A stretch of DNA of 64,000 bases, taken from Phycicoccus jejuensis. Lineage in GTDB: Bacteria; Actinomycetota; Actinomycetes; Actinomycetales; Dermatophilaceae. Positions 28,184-35,669 of the stretch are shown here, in pieces. The notes beneath the pieces are model-generated. The model was given only the letters and a program-made list of their open reading frames with translations. It did not search any database and had not been told where the DNA came from. A program made the position numbers and the translations under genes. The first letter of the stretch is position 1. Each line of letters starts with the position of its first letter. The stretch spans positions 310,001-374,000 of the forward strand of contig NZ_JOEE01000004.1 in the NCBI RefSeq assembly GCF_000720925.1. Direction: 5' to 3'.

Positions 28184-29146
28184 GTGCACCGATGGACCGA
28201 CCCCGCCGCCACGCCCGAGGCCCTGCGCCCCTGCGTGCTCACGCTCGGCAACTTCGACGGCGTGCATCGCGGCCACAAGGCGGTGATCTCGGCCCTCGTC
28301 GAGGCCGGCGCCCGGCTCGGCCTGCCCTCGGTCGCCATCACCTTCGACCCCCACCCGGTGGCGGTCTTGCACCCCGAGCGCGCCCCCGAGCTCATCGCCC
28401 CCGGGCGGGTGCGTGACGACCTCATCGCCGACACCGGCGTCGACGGCCTGCTCGTCCTCGACTTCACGACCGAGTTCGCGCAGCAGACGCCCGAGGACTT
28501 CGTGCGCTCCGTGTTCGTCCGTGGCCTCGACGCCCGCTGCGTCGTCGTCGGGATGGACACCCGCTTCGGCTACCGCAACGCCGGCGACGTCGGCACCCTC
28601 GTCGACCTCGGGGAGCAGTTCGGCTTCGAGGTCATCGCGCTGGACGACGTCGGCGACGGCGAGCGCTTCAGCTCGACCGTCATCCGGCGCGAGCTCGGCG
28701 AGGGCCGCGTCGCCGAGGCCGCGCGCATCCTCGGCCGTCCGCACCGGGTCGTCGGCGAGGTCGTGCACGGCAACCACCGGGGCCGCGGCCTCGGGTACCC
28801 GACGGCCAACCTCTCGCCCGACTCCCTCGGGCTCGTGCCCGCCGAGGGCGTCTACGCCGGCTGGCTGACCCGGCTCGACGTGCCCGACGACGCCCCGGAC
28901 CGCACGATGCCGGCCGCCGTGAGCGTCGGCACCAACCCCACCTTCGACACCGGCGACCGGCGCACCGTCGAGGCGTACGTCCTCGACCGCGACGACCTCG
29001 ACCTCTACGACGAGACCGTCATGGTCGAGTTCGTCGAGCACATCCGCCCGACGCTGCGCTTCGAGAGCGTCGAGGAGCTCAAGGACGCGATGGCGGGGGA
29101 CGTCGAGCGGTGCCGCGAGGTCCTCGCCAACATCGTCCCCGCCTGA
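28184..29146 (+). CDS. ribF: Bifunctional riboflavin kinase / FAD synthetase
   Basis: 320-residue enzyme making FMN and FAD. The N-terminal nucleotidyltransferase has VLTLGNFDGVHRGHK and FSSTVIRRELGEG. The C-terminal kinase has GNHRGRGLGYPTANLS and FVEHIRPTLRFESVEELK. Two in-frame GTGs are possible; 28184 (VHRW) is chosen because relatives begin with a similar xxRW stretch, while 28175 would add three residues. Confidence 0.93.
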   Translation: MHRWTDPAATPEALRPCVLTLGNFDGVHRGHKAVISALVEAGARLGLPSVAITFDPHPVAVLHPERAPELIAPGRVRDDLIADTGVDGLLVLDFTTEFAQQTPEDFVRSVFVRGLDARCVVVGMDTRFGYRNAGDVGTLVDLGEQFGFEVIALDDVGDGERFSSTVIRRELGEGRVAEAARILGRPHRVVGEVVHGNHRGRGLGYPTANLSPDSLGLVPAEGVYAGWLTRLDVPDDAPDRTMPAAVSVGTNPTFDTGDRRTVEAYVLDRDDLDLYDETVMVEFVEHIRPTLRFESVEELKDAMAGDVERCREVLANIVPA

Positions 29147-29160
29147 CCGGCGTCCCGGCC

Positions 29161-30282
29161 GTGCGCCGGGACGGCCGGGCGGCGGGTCACGACGCGGCGG
29201 GTCACGACGTCGGGCTCTTCGTCGCCGCCGGCGGGGCATCGCTCGTCGGCGCGCTGCTCGTGTGGTCGGCCACCGTCCGCACCGCCGGGTCCGCCTACCT
29301 CGTGCGTCACCTCGTCACGGCGGCCGTCGGGCTGGCGCTCGCGGTGCTCGTCGCGCGGGCCGGGCGGGGGCGGCTGCGCGTCGCGGCGCCGTGGACGTGG
29401 GGAGCGGCCGTCGTCCTCCTGCTGCTCGTCCCGACCCCGCTCGGCACGACGGTCAACGGCGCCCGCTCCTGGATCCCGCTCGTCGGCGGCTTCACCCTCC
29501 AGCCGGCCGAGCTCGCCAAGGTCGGGATCGTGCTGGCCCTCGCCGCCGTCCTCACCCCGTGGCCCTCGCGCGGCGCGCCGCCCGGGGGCCGGGAGGTCGG
29601 GCTCGCCGTGCTCGTCCTCGCCGTGCCGGTCGGCCTCGTGGCGCTCCAGCCGGACCTCGGGAGCGCGGTCGTCCTCATCGCCGGCGGCGTCGTCGTGGTG
29701 GTCGTCGCCGGGCTGCGGCTGCGCTGGGTCGCGCTGCTCGTGGTGGCCGCCCTGGGGCTCGGCGTCGCCGCCTGGACGACGCCGCTGCTCTCGGGCTACC
29801 AGCGGGCGCGGCTGCTCACCTTCCTCGACCCGTCCGCCGACCCGCTCGGCGCCGGCTACCAGGTCGGCCAGGTCCGCCTCGCCGTCGCCGGGGGTGGCCT
29901 GTGGGGGCAGGGCTTCATGGAGGGGCCTCGCACCCAGGGCGGGTTCGTCCCCTTCCAGCTCAACGACTTCGTGTTCTCGGTGGCGGGGGAGGAGCTCGGG
30001 TTCGTCGGGGCGGCCGGCCTCGTCGTGCTGCTCGGCGTGCTCGTCGTCCGGGTGCTCGTCGTCGCCGCGCGCTGCGAAGAGCCCTTCGGCCGCCTCGTCG
30101 GGGTCGGCGTCGCGACGTGGCTGGCGGTCCAGGTGGTCCAGAACGTCGGGATGAACCTCGGTCTCCTGCCGGTCACCGGGCTGCCGCTGCCCTTCGTCTC
30201 CTACGGCGGCTCGTCGATGCTCGCCTCGTGGCTCGCGGTCGGGCTCGTCGACGCCGCGCAGGGCGGCTCGCGCGCGCCGTGA
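29161..30282 (+). CDS. RodA/FtsW-type SEDS peptidoglycan polymerase
   Basis: 373-residue polytopic SEDS glycosyltransferase, most like RodA. Motifs are ARSWIPLVGGFTLQPAELAK, ALQPDLGSAVVLIAG, YQVGQVRLAVAGGGLWGQG, LNDFVFSVAGEELGFVGA and LPLPFVSYGGSSML. It would polymerise lipid II, normally with a class-B PBP, but no PBP gene lies beside it. It begins 14 bp after ribF and may share its transcript. rodA versus another SEDS paralogue cannot be settled from one window. Confidence 0.85.
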   Translation: MRRDGRAAGHDAAGHDVGLFVAAGGASLVGALLVWSATVRTAGSAYLVRHLVTAAVGLALAVLVARAGRGRLRVAAPWTWGAAVVLLLLVPTPLGTTVNGARSWIPLVGGFTLQPAELAKVGIVLALAAVLTPWPSRGAPPGGREVGLAVLVLAVPVGLVALQPDLGSAVVLIAGGVVVVVVAGLRLRWVALLVVAALGLGVAAWTTPLLSGYQRARLLTFLDPSADPLGAGYQVGQVRLAVAGGGLWGQGFMEGPRTQGGFVPFQLNDFVFSVAGEELGFVGAAGLVVLLGVLVVRVLVVAARCEEPFGRLVGVGVATWLAVQVVQNVGMNLGLLPVTGLPLPFVSYGGSSMLASWLAVGLVDAAQGGSRAP

Positions 30283-30379
30283 GAAGGAAAGTGACCCGCC
30301 GGTAACGAACCCGTTCCCTCGGGGCGGCTCGTGTGACAGGATTCTGCGACCACGCCACCGATGCCGAGGACGATGCACC

Positions 30380-32251
30380 ATGCACCGGGTGACCCCGCAG
30401 ATCCACAGCCCCGCCGACGAGCCCGTGGACCACGCGGTCCTGGAGCACCGTGCCCGCAGCGTCGCGCACCTGTTCCGCGACCGGGTCGCCGCCTCCGGCG
30501 ACCGGCCGGCCTTCCTCCACGCCAAGGTGTCCGAGGCGGGTGACGAGTGGCTGACGACCTCGTGGCGCGAGCTCGACGTCGTCGTGCGCGAGCTCGGCGC
30601 CGGGCTGGTCGCGCTCGGGGTCGAGCCCGAGGACCGCGTGGCCATCGCCTCCGGCACCCGCTACGAGTGGGCCCTCGCCGACCTCGCGGTCATGGTCGCG
30701 GGCGCCGCGACGACGACCATCTACCCGACGACGATCGCCGACGACGTCGCCTTCATCCTCGCCGACTCCGGCACGCGGGTCGTGTTCGCGGAGAACACCG
30801 AGCAGCTCGAGAAGCTGCGCTCGGTGCGCGAGCGGACCCCCGGGGTCGGGCGCGTGGTCCTCATGGAGGGCCGCCCCGACGGCGACGACTGGACGCTCAC
30901 CTTCGACGAGCTGCGCCAGCTGGGTCGGGAGTACCTCCAGGGCGACCCCGGCGCGGTCGACGCGCGCATCGACGCGCTGACCCCGGACCGGCTCGCGACC
31001 ATCATCTACACCTCCGGCACGACGGGCCGCCCGAAGGGCGTGCGCCTGCTGCACAGCGCCTGGACCTACGAGGGCGCCGCGACCGAGGCCATCGACATCC
31101 TCACCGAGGACGACGTCCAGTACCTCTGGCTGCCGCTCGCGCACGTCTTCGGCAAGAACCTGCTGACCCTGCCGCTGCAGATCGGCTTCGCGACGGCCAT
31201 CGACGGGCGGATCGACAAGATCGTCGACAACCTCGCGGTCGTCAAGCCGACCTTCATGGGCGCCGCGCCGCGCATCTTCGAGAAGGCGTACGCGCGCATC
31301 CAGATGATGATGGAGGCCGAGGGCGGCCTCAAGCTCAAGCTCTTCCGGGCGGCGTCCGCGACCGGCCGCGAGGTGAGCATCCTGCGGGAGCAGGGCAAGC
31401 AGCCCTCCGGCCTGCTGGCGCGCAAGCACGCCCTGCTCGACAAGCTCGTCGCGAGCAAGATCCGCGAGCGCTTCGGCGGCAACATCCGCTTCTTCATCTC
31501 CGGCTCCGCGGCGCTCAACCAGGACGTCGCGCGCTGGTTCGACGCGATGGGGATGCTCATCGCGGAGGGCTACGGGATGACCGAGACGAGCGCCGCGTCG
31601 TTCGTCAACCGCACCCGGGCCTACCGCTACGGCACGGTCGGCTGGCCGCTGCCCGGCATCGAGGTGCGCATCGCCGAGGACGGCGAGGTGCTGCTGCGCG
31701 GCCCGGGGAACATGGAGGGGTACCACAACAACCCCGACGCCACGGCCGAGACCATCGACCCCGACGGCTGGCTGCACACCGGCGACATCGGCGAGCTCGA
31801 CGAGCGCGGCTTCCTGCGGATCACCGACCGCAAGAAGGACCTCTTCAAGACCAGCGGCGGCAAGTACGTCGCGCCGGCGGTCATCGAGTCGACCTTCAAG
31901 GGACTGTGCCCGTACGCGAGCCAGCTCATCGTCCACGGGGCCGACCGCAACTTCGTCTCCGCGCTCATCACGCTCGACCCGGACGCCATCGCCGGCTGGG
32001 CCGCGCAGAACGGGATGGAGGGCGCCTCCTACCGCGACGTCGTCACCTCCGACGCCTGCCGCGAGATGGTCCAGGGCTACGTCGACCAGCTGAACGCCGG
32101 CCTCAACCGGTGGGAGACGATCAAGAAGTTCACCATCCTCGAGAGCGACCTCACCGTCGAGCAGGGCGAGCTGACGCCGAGCCTCAAGCTCAAGCGCAAG
32201 GTCGTCGCCGAGCGGTACAAGGACGTCCTCGACAGCCACTACTCCGGCTGA
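30380..32251 (+). CDS. Long-chain fatty-acid-CoA ligase (FadD15-like)
   Basis: 623-residue ANL-superfamily acyl-CoA synthetase. The P-loop is TIIYTSGTTGRPKGVRL. Further motifs are GYGMTETSAASFVN, DGWLHTGDIGELDERGFLRI and DRKKDLFKTSGGKYVAP; the C-terminal lysine region is LTPSLKLKRKVVAERYKD. This long form with the linker QMMMEAEGGLKLKLFRAAS matches FadD15-type ligases. It activates fatty acids for degradation or lipid synthesis in the cytoplasm. A hairpin repeat follows about 50 bp after the stop. Confidence 0.92.
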   Translation: MHRVTPQIHSPADEPVDHAVLEHRARSVAHLFRDRVAASGDRPAFLHAKVSEAGDEWLTTSWRELDVVVRELGAGLVALGVEPEDRVAIASGTRYEWALADLAVMVAGAATTTIYPTTIADDVAFILADSGTRVVFAENTEQLEKLRSVRERTPGVGRVVLMEGRPDGDDWTLTFDELRQLGREYLQGDPGAVDARIDALTPDRLATIIYTSGTTGRPKGVRLLHSAWTYEGAATEAIDILTEDDVQYLWLPLAHVFGKNLLTLPLQIGFATAIDGRIDKIVDNLAVVKPTFMGAAPRIFEKAYARIQMMMEAEGGLKLKLFRAASATGREVSILREQGKQPSGLLARKHALLDKLVASKIRERFGGNIRFFISGSAALNQDVARWFDAMGMLIAEGYGMTETSAASFVNRTRAYRYGTVGWPLPGIEVRIAEDGEVLLRGPGNMEGYHNNPDATAETIDPDGWLHTGDIGELDERGFLRITDRKKDLFKTSGGKYVAPAVIESTFKGLCPYASQLIVHGADRNFVSALITLDPDAIAGWAAQNGMEGASYRDVVTSDACREMVQGYVDQLNAGLNRWETIKKFTILESDLTVEQGELTPSLKLKRKVVAERYKDVLDSHYSG

Positions 32252-32302
32252 CCCCTCCCTTCCCCCCCTCCTTCCCCCCGGGGGTCCCTCCCTCCTTCCG
32301 GA

Positions 32303-32348
32303 GTCGAGTGCGGAAGTGGCAGCTGGGGCGACCACTTCCGCACTCGAC
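32303..32348. repeat. Perfect 17-bp hairpin, copy 1 of a flanking pair
   Basis: GTCGAGTGCGGAAGTGG (32303-32319) and CCACTTCCGCACTCGAC (32332-32348) pair perfectly around a 12-base loop containing GGGGCGA. A near-identical element lies at 34133-34174. The two bracket the sigma/anti-sigma genes. This copy is between convergent genes (fadD and the membrane protein). Confidence 0.8.
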
Positions 32349-32367
32349 CCGAGGGATGCGGGGCTCG

Positions 32368-33219
32368 TCAGCCGCGCTCGCCGACGCCGAGGCGGACCTC
32401 GCGGGTCGAGCCGTCGGTGTAGGTGACCGTGGCCGGGGGTGTGGTGTCGAGGGTGGGGTCGTCCGGCGTCACCCCGACCGGGCCGGGCCACCACGCCGCG
32501 AGGTGGCCGCCGGCGACGGTCGCGACGACGTCGCCGTGGTCCGGCGTGTGGACGGTGACGGCGGCGACCTGCGGGCCGACGAGCCCGACGAGCACCGAGA
32601 CCATCCGCCCCGAGGAGCCGCCCGAGCCGCCGCTCGTCACGGCGACCTCGCGCGGCCCCGGGATGGGGGAGCCCGGCCCGTAGCCCATCGAGCCGAACTC
32701 CGTGCCCCCGAGGAACCGGTCCTCGGTGATGCAGGTGGCGTCGAAGCCGCGGTCGTCGCCGAGGACGACGAGGGTCCAGTCGCCCCGCTGCTCGGCGGCG
32801 ACGACCGGGGCGCGCTCGATCGTGCTGCGGCTGACGCCGGTCGGGTCCGGCCCGTCACCCCGGAGGGTGTCGACGAGCGAGTCGCGGCAGTCGTCGGCGG
32901 CGGCCAGCTGCTCGGGGGTCGTCGGGCGGTGCGGGGTGGCCGTCCACGTCGCGTAGGCGGAGTCGCCGCCGGTGAGCACCTGGGCGCCGACGACCCCGAC
33001 GACGGTGGTCGCCGCCGCGAGGGCCCCGGTCAGGGCGAGGCGGCGCCCGGTGCGTCGGCGTGGGGCCGGCCGCGGCGGCACCGGCGCCGGGGGAGCGGCC
33101 AGGACCCGCTCGAGGGTCGCGGCCGCGCGGCGCTGCTGGGCCGGGTCGAGCTCGCGCGGGGCGGGGTCGAGGGCGGTCAGGGCCGCGCGGGTCGTGGCGT
33201 CGAGGTCGGAGCGGCTCAT
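32368..33219 (-). CDS. Putative anti-sigma / sigma-operon membrane protein
   Basis: 283-residue protein with one membrane helix (RLALTGALAAATTVVGVVGA, residues about 58-78). The N-terminal cytoplasmic part begins RSDLDATTRAALTALDP; the exterior is Ser/Gly/Pro-rich and holds two Cys. It resembles the CU044_5270-like proteins commonly encoded beside ECF sigma genes. It overlaps the sigma-factor gene by four bases (ATGA). No zinc anti-sigma motif (HXXXCXXC) is present, so the anti-sigma role is inferred from position only. Confidence 0.7.
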   Translation of the reverse strand: MSRSDLDATTRAALTALDPAPRELDPAQQRRAAATLERVLAAPPAPVPPRPAPRRRTGRRLALTGALAAATTVVGVVGAQVLTGGDSAYATWTATPHRPTTPEQLAAADDCRDSLVDTLRGDGPDPTGVSRSTIERAPVVAAEQRGDWTLVVLGDDRGFDATCITEDRFLGGTEFGSMGYGPGSPIPGPREVAVTSGGSGGSSGRMVSVLVGLVGPQVAAVTVHTPDHGDVVATVAGGHLAAWWPGPVGVTPDDPTLDTTPPATVTYTDGSTREVRLGVGERG

Positions 33220-33791
33220 GACGGGCTCCCTTCGGGGACGGGTCGGGTTCGGGCGGAACGGGTCCCGACGAGGTCGAGGTGGCGGCGCAGGGCGCGTCGG
33301 GCGCGGGTGAGTCGCAGCCGGAAGGCGACCGGCGAGATGCCGAGGACGCTCGCGGCCTCCGGCGACGTGAGGTCGTCCCAGTAGGCGAGGGCGAGCACCT
33401 CCTGGTCACCGGTCGTCAGGCGCGGCCAGGCGGCGACGAGGTCGAGGCGGCGGGCGACGAGGTCGGGGTCCTCGCCGCCGAAGGGACGGCTGCGCCCGGC
33501 CTCGTCGGCCAGCCGGACGGCCAGCGCCTCGCGCCGCCGGACACCGCGCCGGTCGTTGAGCAGCACCCCGCGGGCGACGCCGAAGGCCCAGGCCCGTCCG
33601 TCACCGGGGTCGGCCGGCAGGTCGGCGACCCGCCGCCACAGCACGAGGAAGGTCTCGGCGACGACGTCCTCGGCGTGGGTGGGGTGCACGCGACGGCTGA
33701 CGAAGCGCAGGACCTCGGGGTACCACGCCGCGAACGCGGCGCGGAAGCGCTCCTCGTCGCCCGGCGGGGGCTGGTCGCTCGGTGTCTCCAT
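33216..33791 (-). CDS. ECF-family RNA polymerase sigma factor
   Basis: 191-residue ECF sigma factor. Region 2 includes FRAAFAAWYPEVLRFVSRRV and EDVVAETFLVLWRRV with WAFGVARGVLLNDRR. Region 4 is RLTTGDQEVLALAYWDDLTS, then AASVLGISPVAFRLRLTRAR. It directs polymerase to a stimulon not identified here. The signal is probably sensed through the membrane protein encoded directly downstream. Confidence 0.92.
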   Translation of the reverse strand: METPSDQPPPGDEERFRAAFAAWYPEVLRFVSRRVHPTHAEDVVAETFLVLWRRVADLPADPGDGRAWAFGVARGVLLNDRRGVRRREALAVRLADEAGRSRPFGGEDPDLVARRLDLVAAWPRLTTGDQEVLALAYWDDLTSPEAASVLGISPVAFRLRLTRARRALRRHLDLVGTRSARTRPVPEGSPS

Positions 33792-33848
33792 GTCCCCCTC
33801 CTGTCCGGCTCCGGCGGCAGTGTGTCACCGCCGGCCCCACCGATCCCA

Positions 33849-33924
33849 ACATTTCGGGGTCACCCCGAAATGTCGACGAGACACGAGCTCGGAGCCGGGG
33901 TTTCGTGGACGAAGTCGTGTCTCG
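33849..33924. repeat. Two further palindromes upstream of the sigma gene
   Basis: ACATTTCGGGG-TCA-CCCCGAAATGT (33849-33873) is a perfect 11-bp hairpin 58 bp upstream of the sigma-factor start. CGAGACACGA (33877-33886) and TCGTGTCTCG (33915-33924) form a second perfect 10-bp stem with a 28-base loop. The rest of the 414-bp gap between the sigma start and the oxidoreductase end (33925-34132) shows no gene. The first palindrome could be an operator for the sigma operon. Confidence 0.6.
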
Positions 33925-34132
33925 GACGTGGCCCGCCACCCGCCGCGGTCGCTGCCGTGCCGTGGTGCGTCCGGCGCGCCGGGGCCGTCCCGCCGTGCCG
34001 TGGTGGTGTGGCGGGTCGGCAGGGTGAGACCACGCCGCAGAGGCGAGATGGCGACGGCTCGGTGCGGCGACCGTCTCGCGCGTGCGGCTGCAGGGTCAGC
34101 GGGTCACGGCCGGCTCCACCACCTCCAGGAGC

Positions 34133-34174
34133 CGAGTGCGGAGGTGGCAGCCGGGGCGACCACTTCCGCACTCG
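34133..34174. repeat. Hairpin, copy 2 of the pair flanking the sigma locus
   Basis: CGAGTGCGGAGGTGG (34133-34147) pairs with CCACTTCCGCACTCG (34160-34174) with one mismatch. The loop CAGCCGGGGCGA differs by one base from the loop of the 32303-32348 copy. It lies 31 bp beyond the stop of the disulfide oxidoreductase gene and could terminate it. Confidence 0.75.
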
Positions 34175-34205
34175 ACTCCGCTGGACAGAGGGGAGGAGGG
34201 GGGTG

Positions 34206-35582
34206 TCAGCCGAGGTCGGCGAGCGCGGTGGAGACGGCGCGGTGGAAGGTCGGGTAGGCGAGCACCTGCTCGCGCAGCACTGCCGTGGGCACCTTGGCGT
34301 GCACCGCCGTCGCGAGCATCGAGAGGACCTCGCCGCCCATCGGCCCGACGGAGGTCGCGCCGACGAGGTGGCCGGCCGCCCGGTCCTCGACGAGGACGAT
34401 GACGCCCTCGCCGCCGGGGCCGTGGATCCAGCCGCGCGAGCTCTCGCCGAGCGGTGCCTGCCCGACCCGGACGTCGACCCCGGCGTCGCGCGCCTGCTGC
34501 TCGGTCATCCCGACGGCGCCGACCTCGGGGTCGGTGTAGGTGACGCGGGGGACGGCGTGGTAGCTGGCCCACGGTCCGTCCGTGCCCGTGATGTCCCGCA
34601 CGGCGATGCCCGCCTGGTACATCGACATGTGGGTGAAGGCGCCCTTGCCGGTGATGTCGCCGATGGCCCACAGCTTCTCGCCCGCGCGCATCCGCTCGTC
34701 GGTCTCCAGCGAGCGGGCGGCGGGGTCGAGCCCGATTGTCTCGAGGCCGATGTCGTGGAGGTTCGGGCGGCGGCCGGCGGCGACGAGCAGCCGGTCGGCG
34801 TCGAGGTCGAGGTCGGTGCCGTCGGCGTCGGTGACCGAGACGGTGAAGCGACCGTCGGCGTGGGCGACCGACCGGATGGAGGCCCCGGCCAGGACCTGGA
34901 TGCCGTCGGCCGCGAAGGAGGTGGTGACGACCTCGGAGGCCGCGGGCTCCTCGAGCGCGAGGATGCGCGGCGCCATCTCGACGAGGGAGACGCGCGTGCC
35001 GAAGCGCGCGAAGGCCTGCGCGAGCTCGGCACCGATCGCGCCGCCCCCGACAACGACGAGGGAGGCGGGGGCCTCGGTGGCCTGCAGCGCCTCGCGGTTG
35101 GTCCAGTACGGGGTGCCGGCCAGGCCCTCGACCGGCGGGGCGGCGGGGGCGGTGCCGGTGTTGAGGACGACGCCGACCGTCGCGACGTACCGGGTGCCGC
35201 CGACCTCGACGACGCCCTCGCCCGCGAGCCGCCCGTGCCCCCGCACGAACGTGACCCCGGCGTCCTCGAGGCGCTGCACCGCGACGGTGTCGTCCCAGTC
35301 GTCGGTGGCCTCCTCCCGGATGCGGCGCGCGACGACCGAGAAGTCGGGGGAGGTGGTCGCGGCGCCGGCCAGCGTCCCGACCCGGTGGGCCTCGGCGAGC
35401 GAGTTCGCGGCACGGATCATCATCTTGCTCGGGATGCACCCGAAGTACGGGCACTCGCCGCCGACGAGGCGCTCGTCGACGCCGACGACGGACAGGCCGG
35501 CCTTCGCCGCCTCGGTGGCGACCGACTCACCACCGGGGCCGAGGCCGAGGACGACGAGGTCGACGTGCTGCTCTTCGCTCAT
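34206..35582 (-). CDS. Pyridine nucleotide-disulfide oxidoreductase (lipoamide/mercuric reductase-like)
   Basis: 458-residue FAD flavoenzyme. FAD site GLGPGGESVATEAAKAG; redox disulfide C44-C49 in GGECPYFGCIPSK; NAD(P) site VVVGGGAIGAELAQAFARFG; second FAD motif KLWAIGDITGKG. The C-terminal dimer domain ends AYPTFHRAVSTALADL; the His is there, but the Glu of the usual HPTXXE pair is not, so it may not be a lipoamide dehydrogenase. The physiological disulfide substrate is unknown. Confidence 0.85.
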   Translation of the reverse strand: MSEEQHVDLVVLGLGPGGESVATEAAKAGLSVVGVDERLVGGECPYFGCIPSKMMIRAANSLAEAHRVGTLAGAATTSPDFSVVARRIREEATDDWDDTVAVQRLEDAGVTFVRGHGRLAGEGVVEVGGTRYVATVGVVLNTGTAPAAPPVEGLAGTPYWTNREALQATEAPASLVVVGGGAIGAELAQAFARFGTRVSLVEMAPRILALEEPAASEVVTTSFAADGIQVLAGASIRSVAHADGRFTVSVTDADGTDLDLDADRLLVAAGRRPNLHDIGLETIGLDPAARSLETDERMRAGEKLWAIGDITGKGAFTHMSMYQAGIAVRDITGTDGPWASYHAVPRVTYTDPEVGAVGMTEQQARDAGVDVRVGQAPLGESSRGWIHGPGGEGVIVLVEDRAAGHLVGATSVGPMGGEVLSMLATAVHAKVPTAVLREQVLAYPTFHRAVSTALADLG

Positions 35583-35669
35583 GGGGCGAGCCTCGCACGC
35601 CCGGCGCCACCTCGACACCCGTCGCGACGCCGGTTTGGGTGCCGCTCGCGCCCGACCTACCCTTGGGGG

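Noticed and set aside
33279..35669. Plus-strand N-terminal extension of the radical SAM protein
   Set aside because: The upstream frame is antisense to the oxidoreductase and sigma genes; homology starts at the ATG at 35670.
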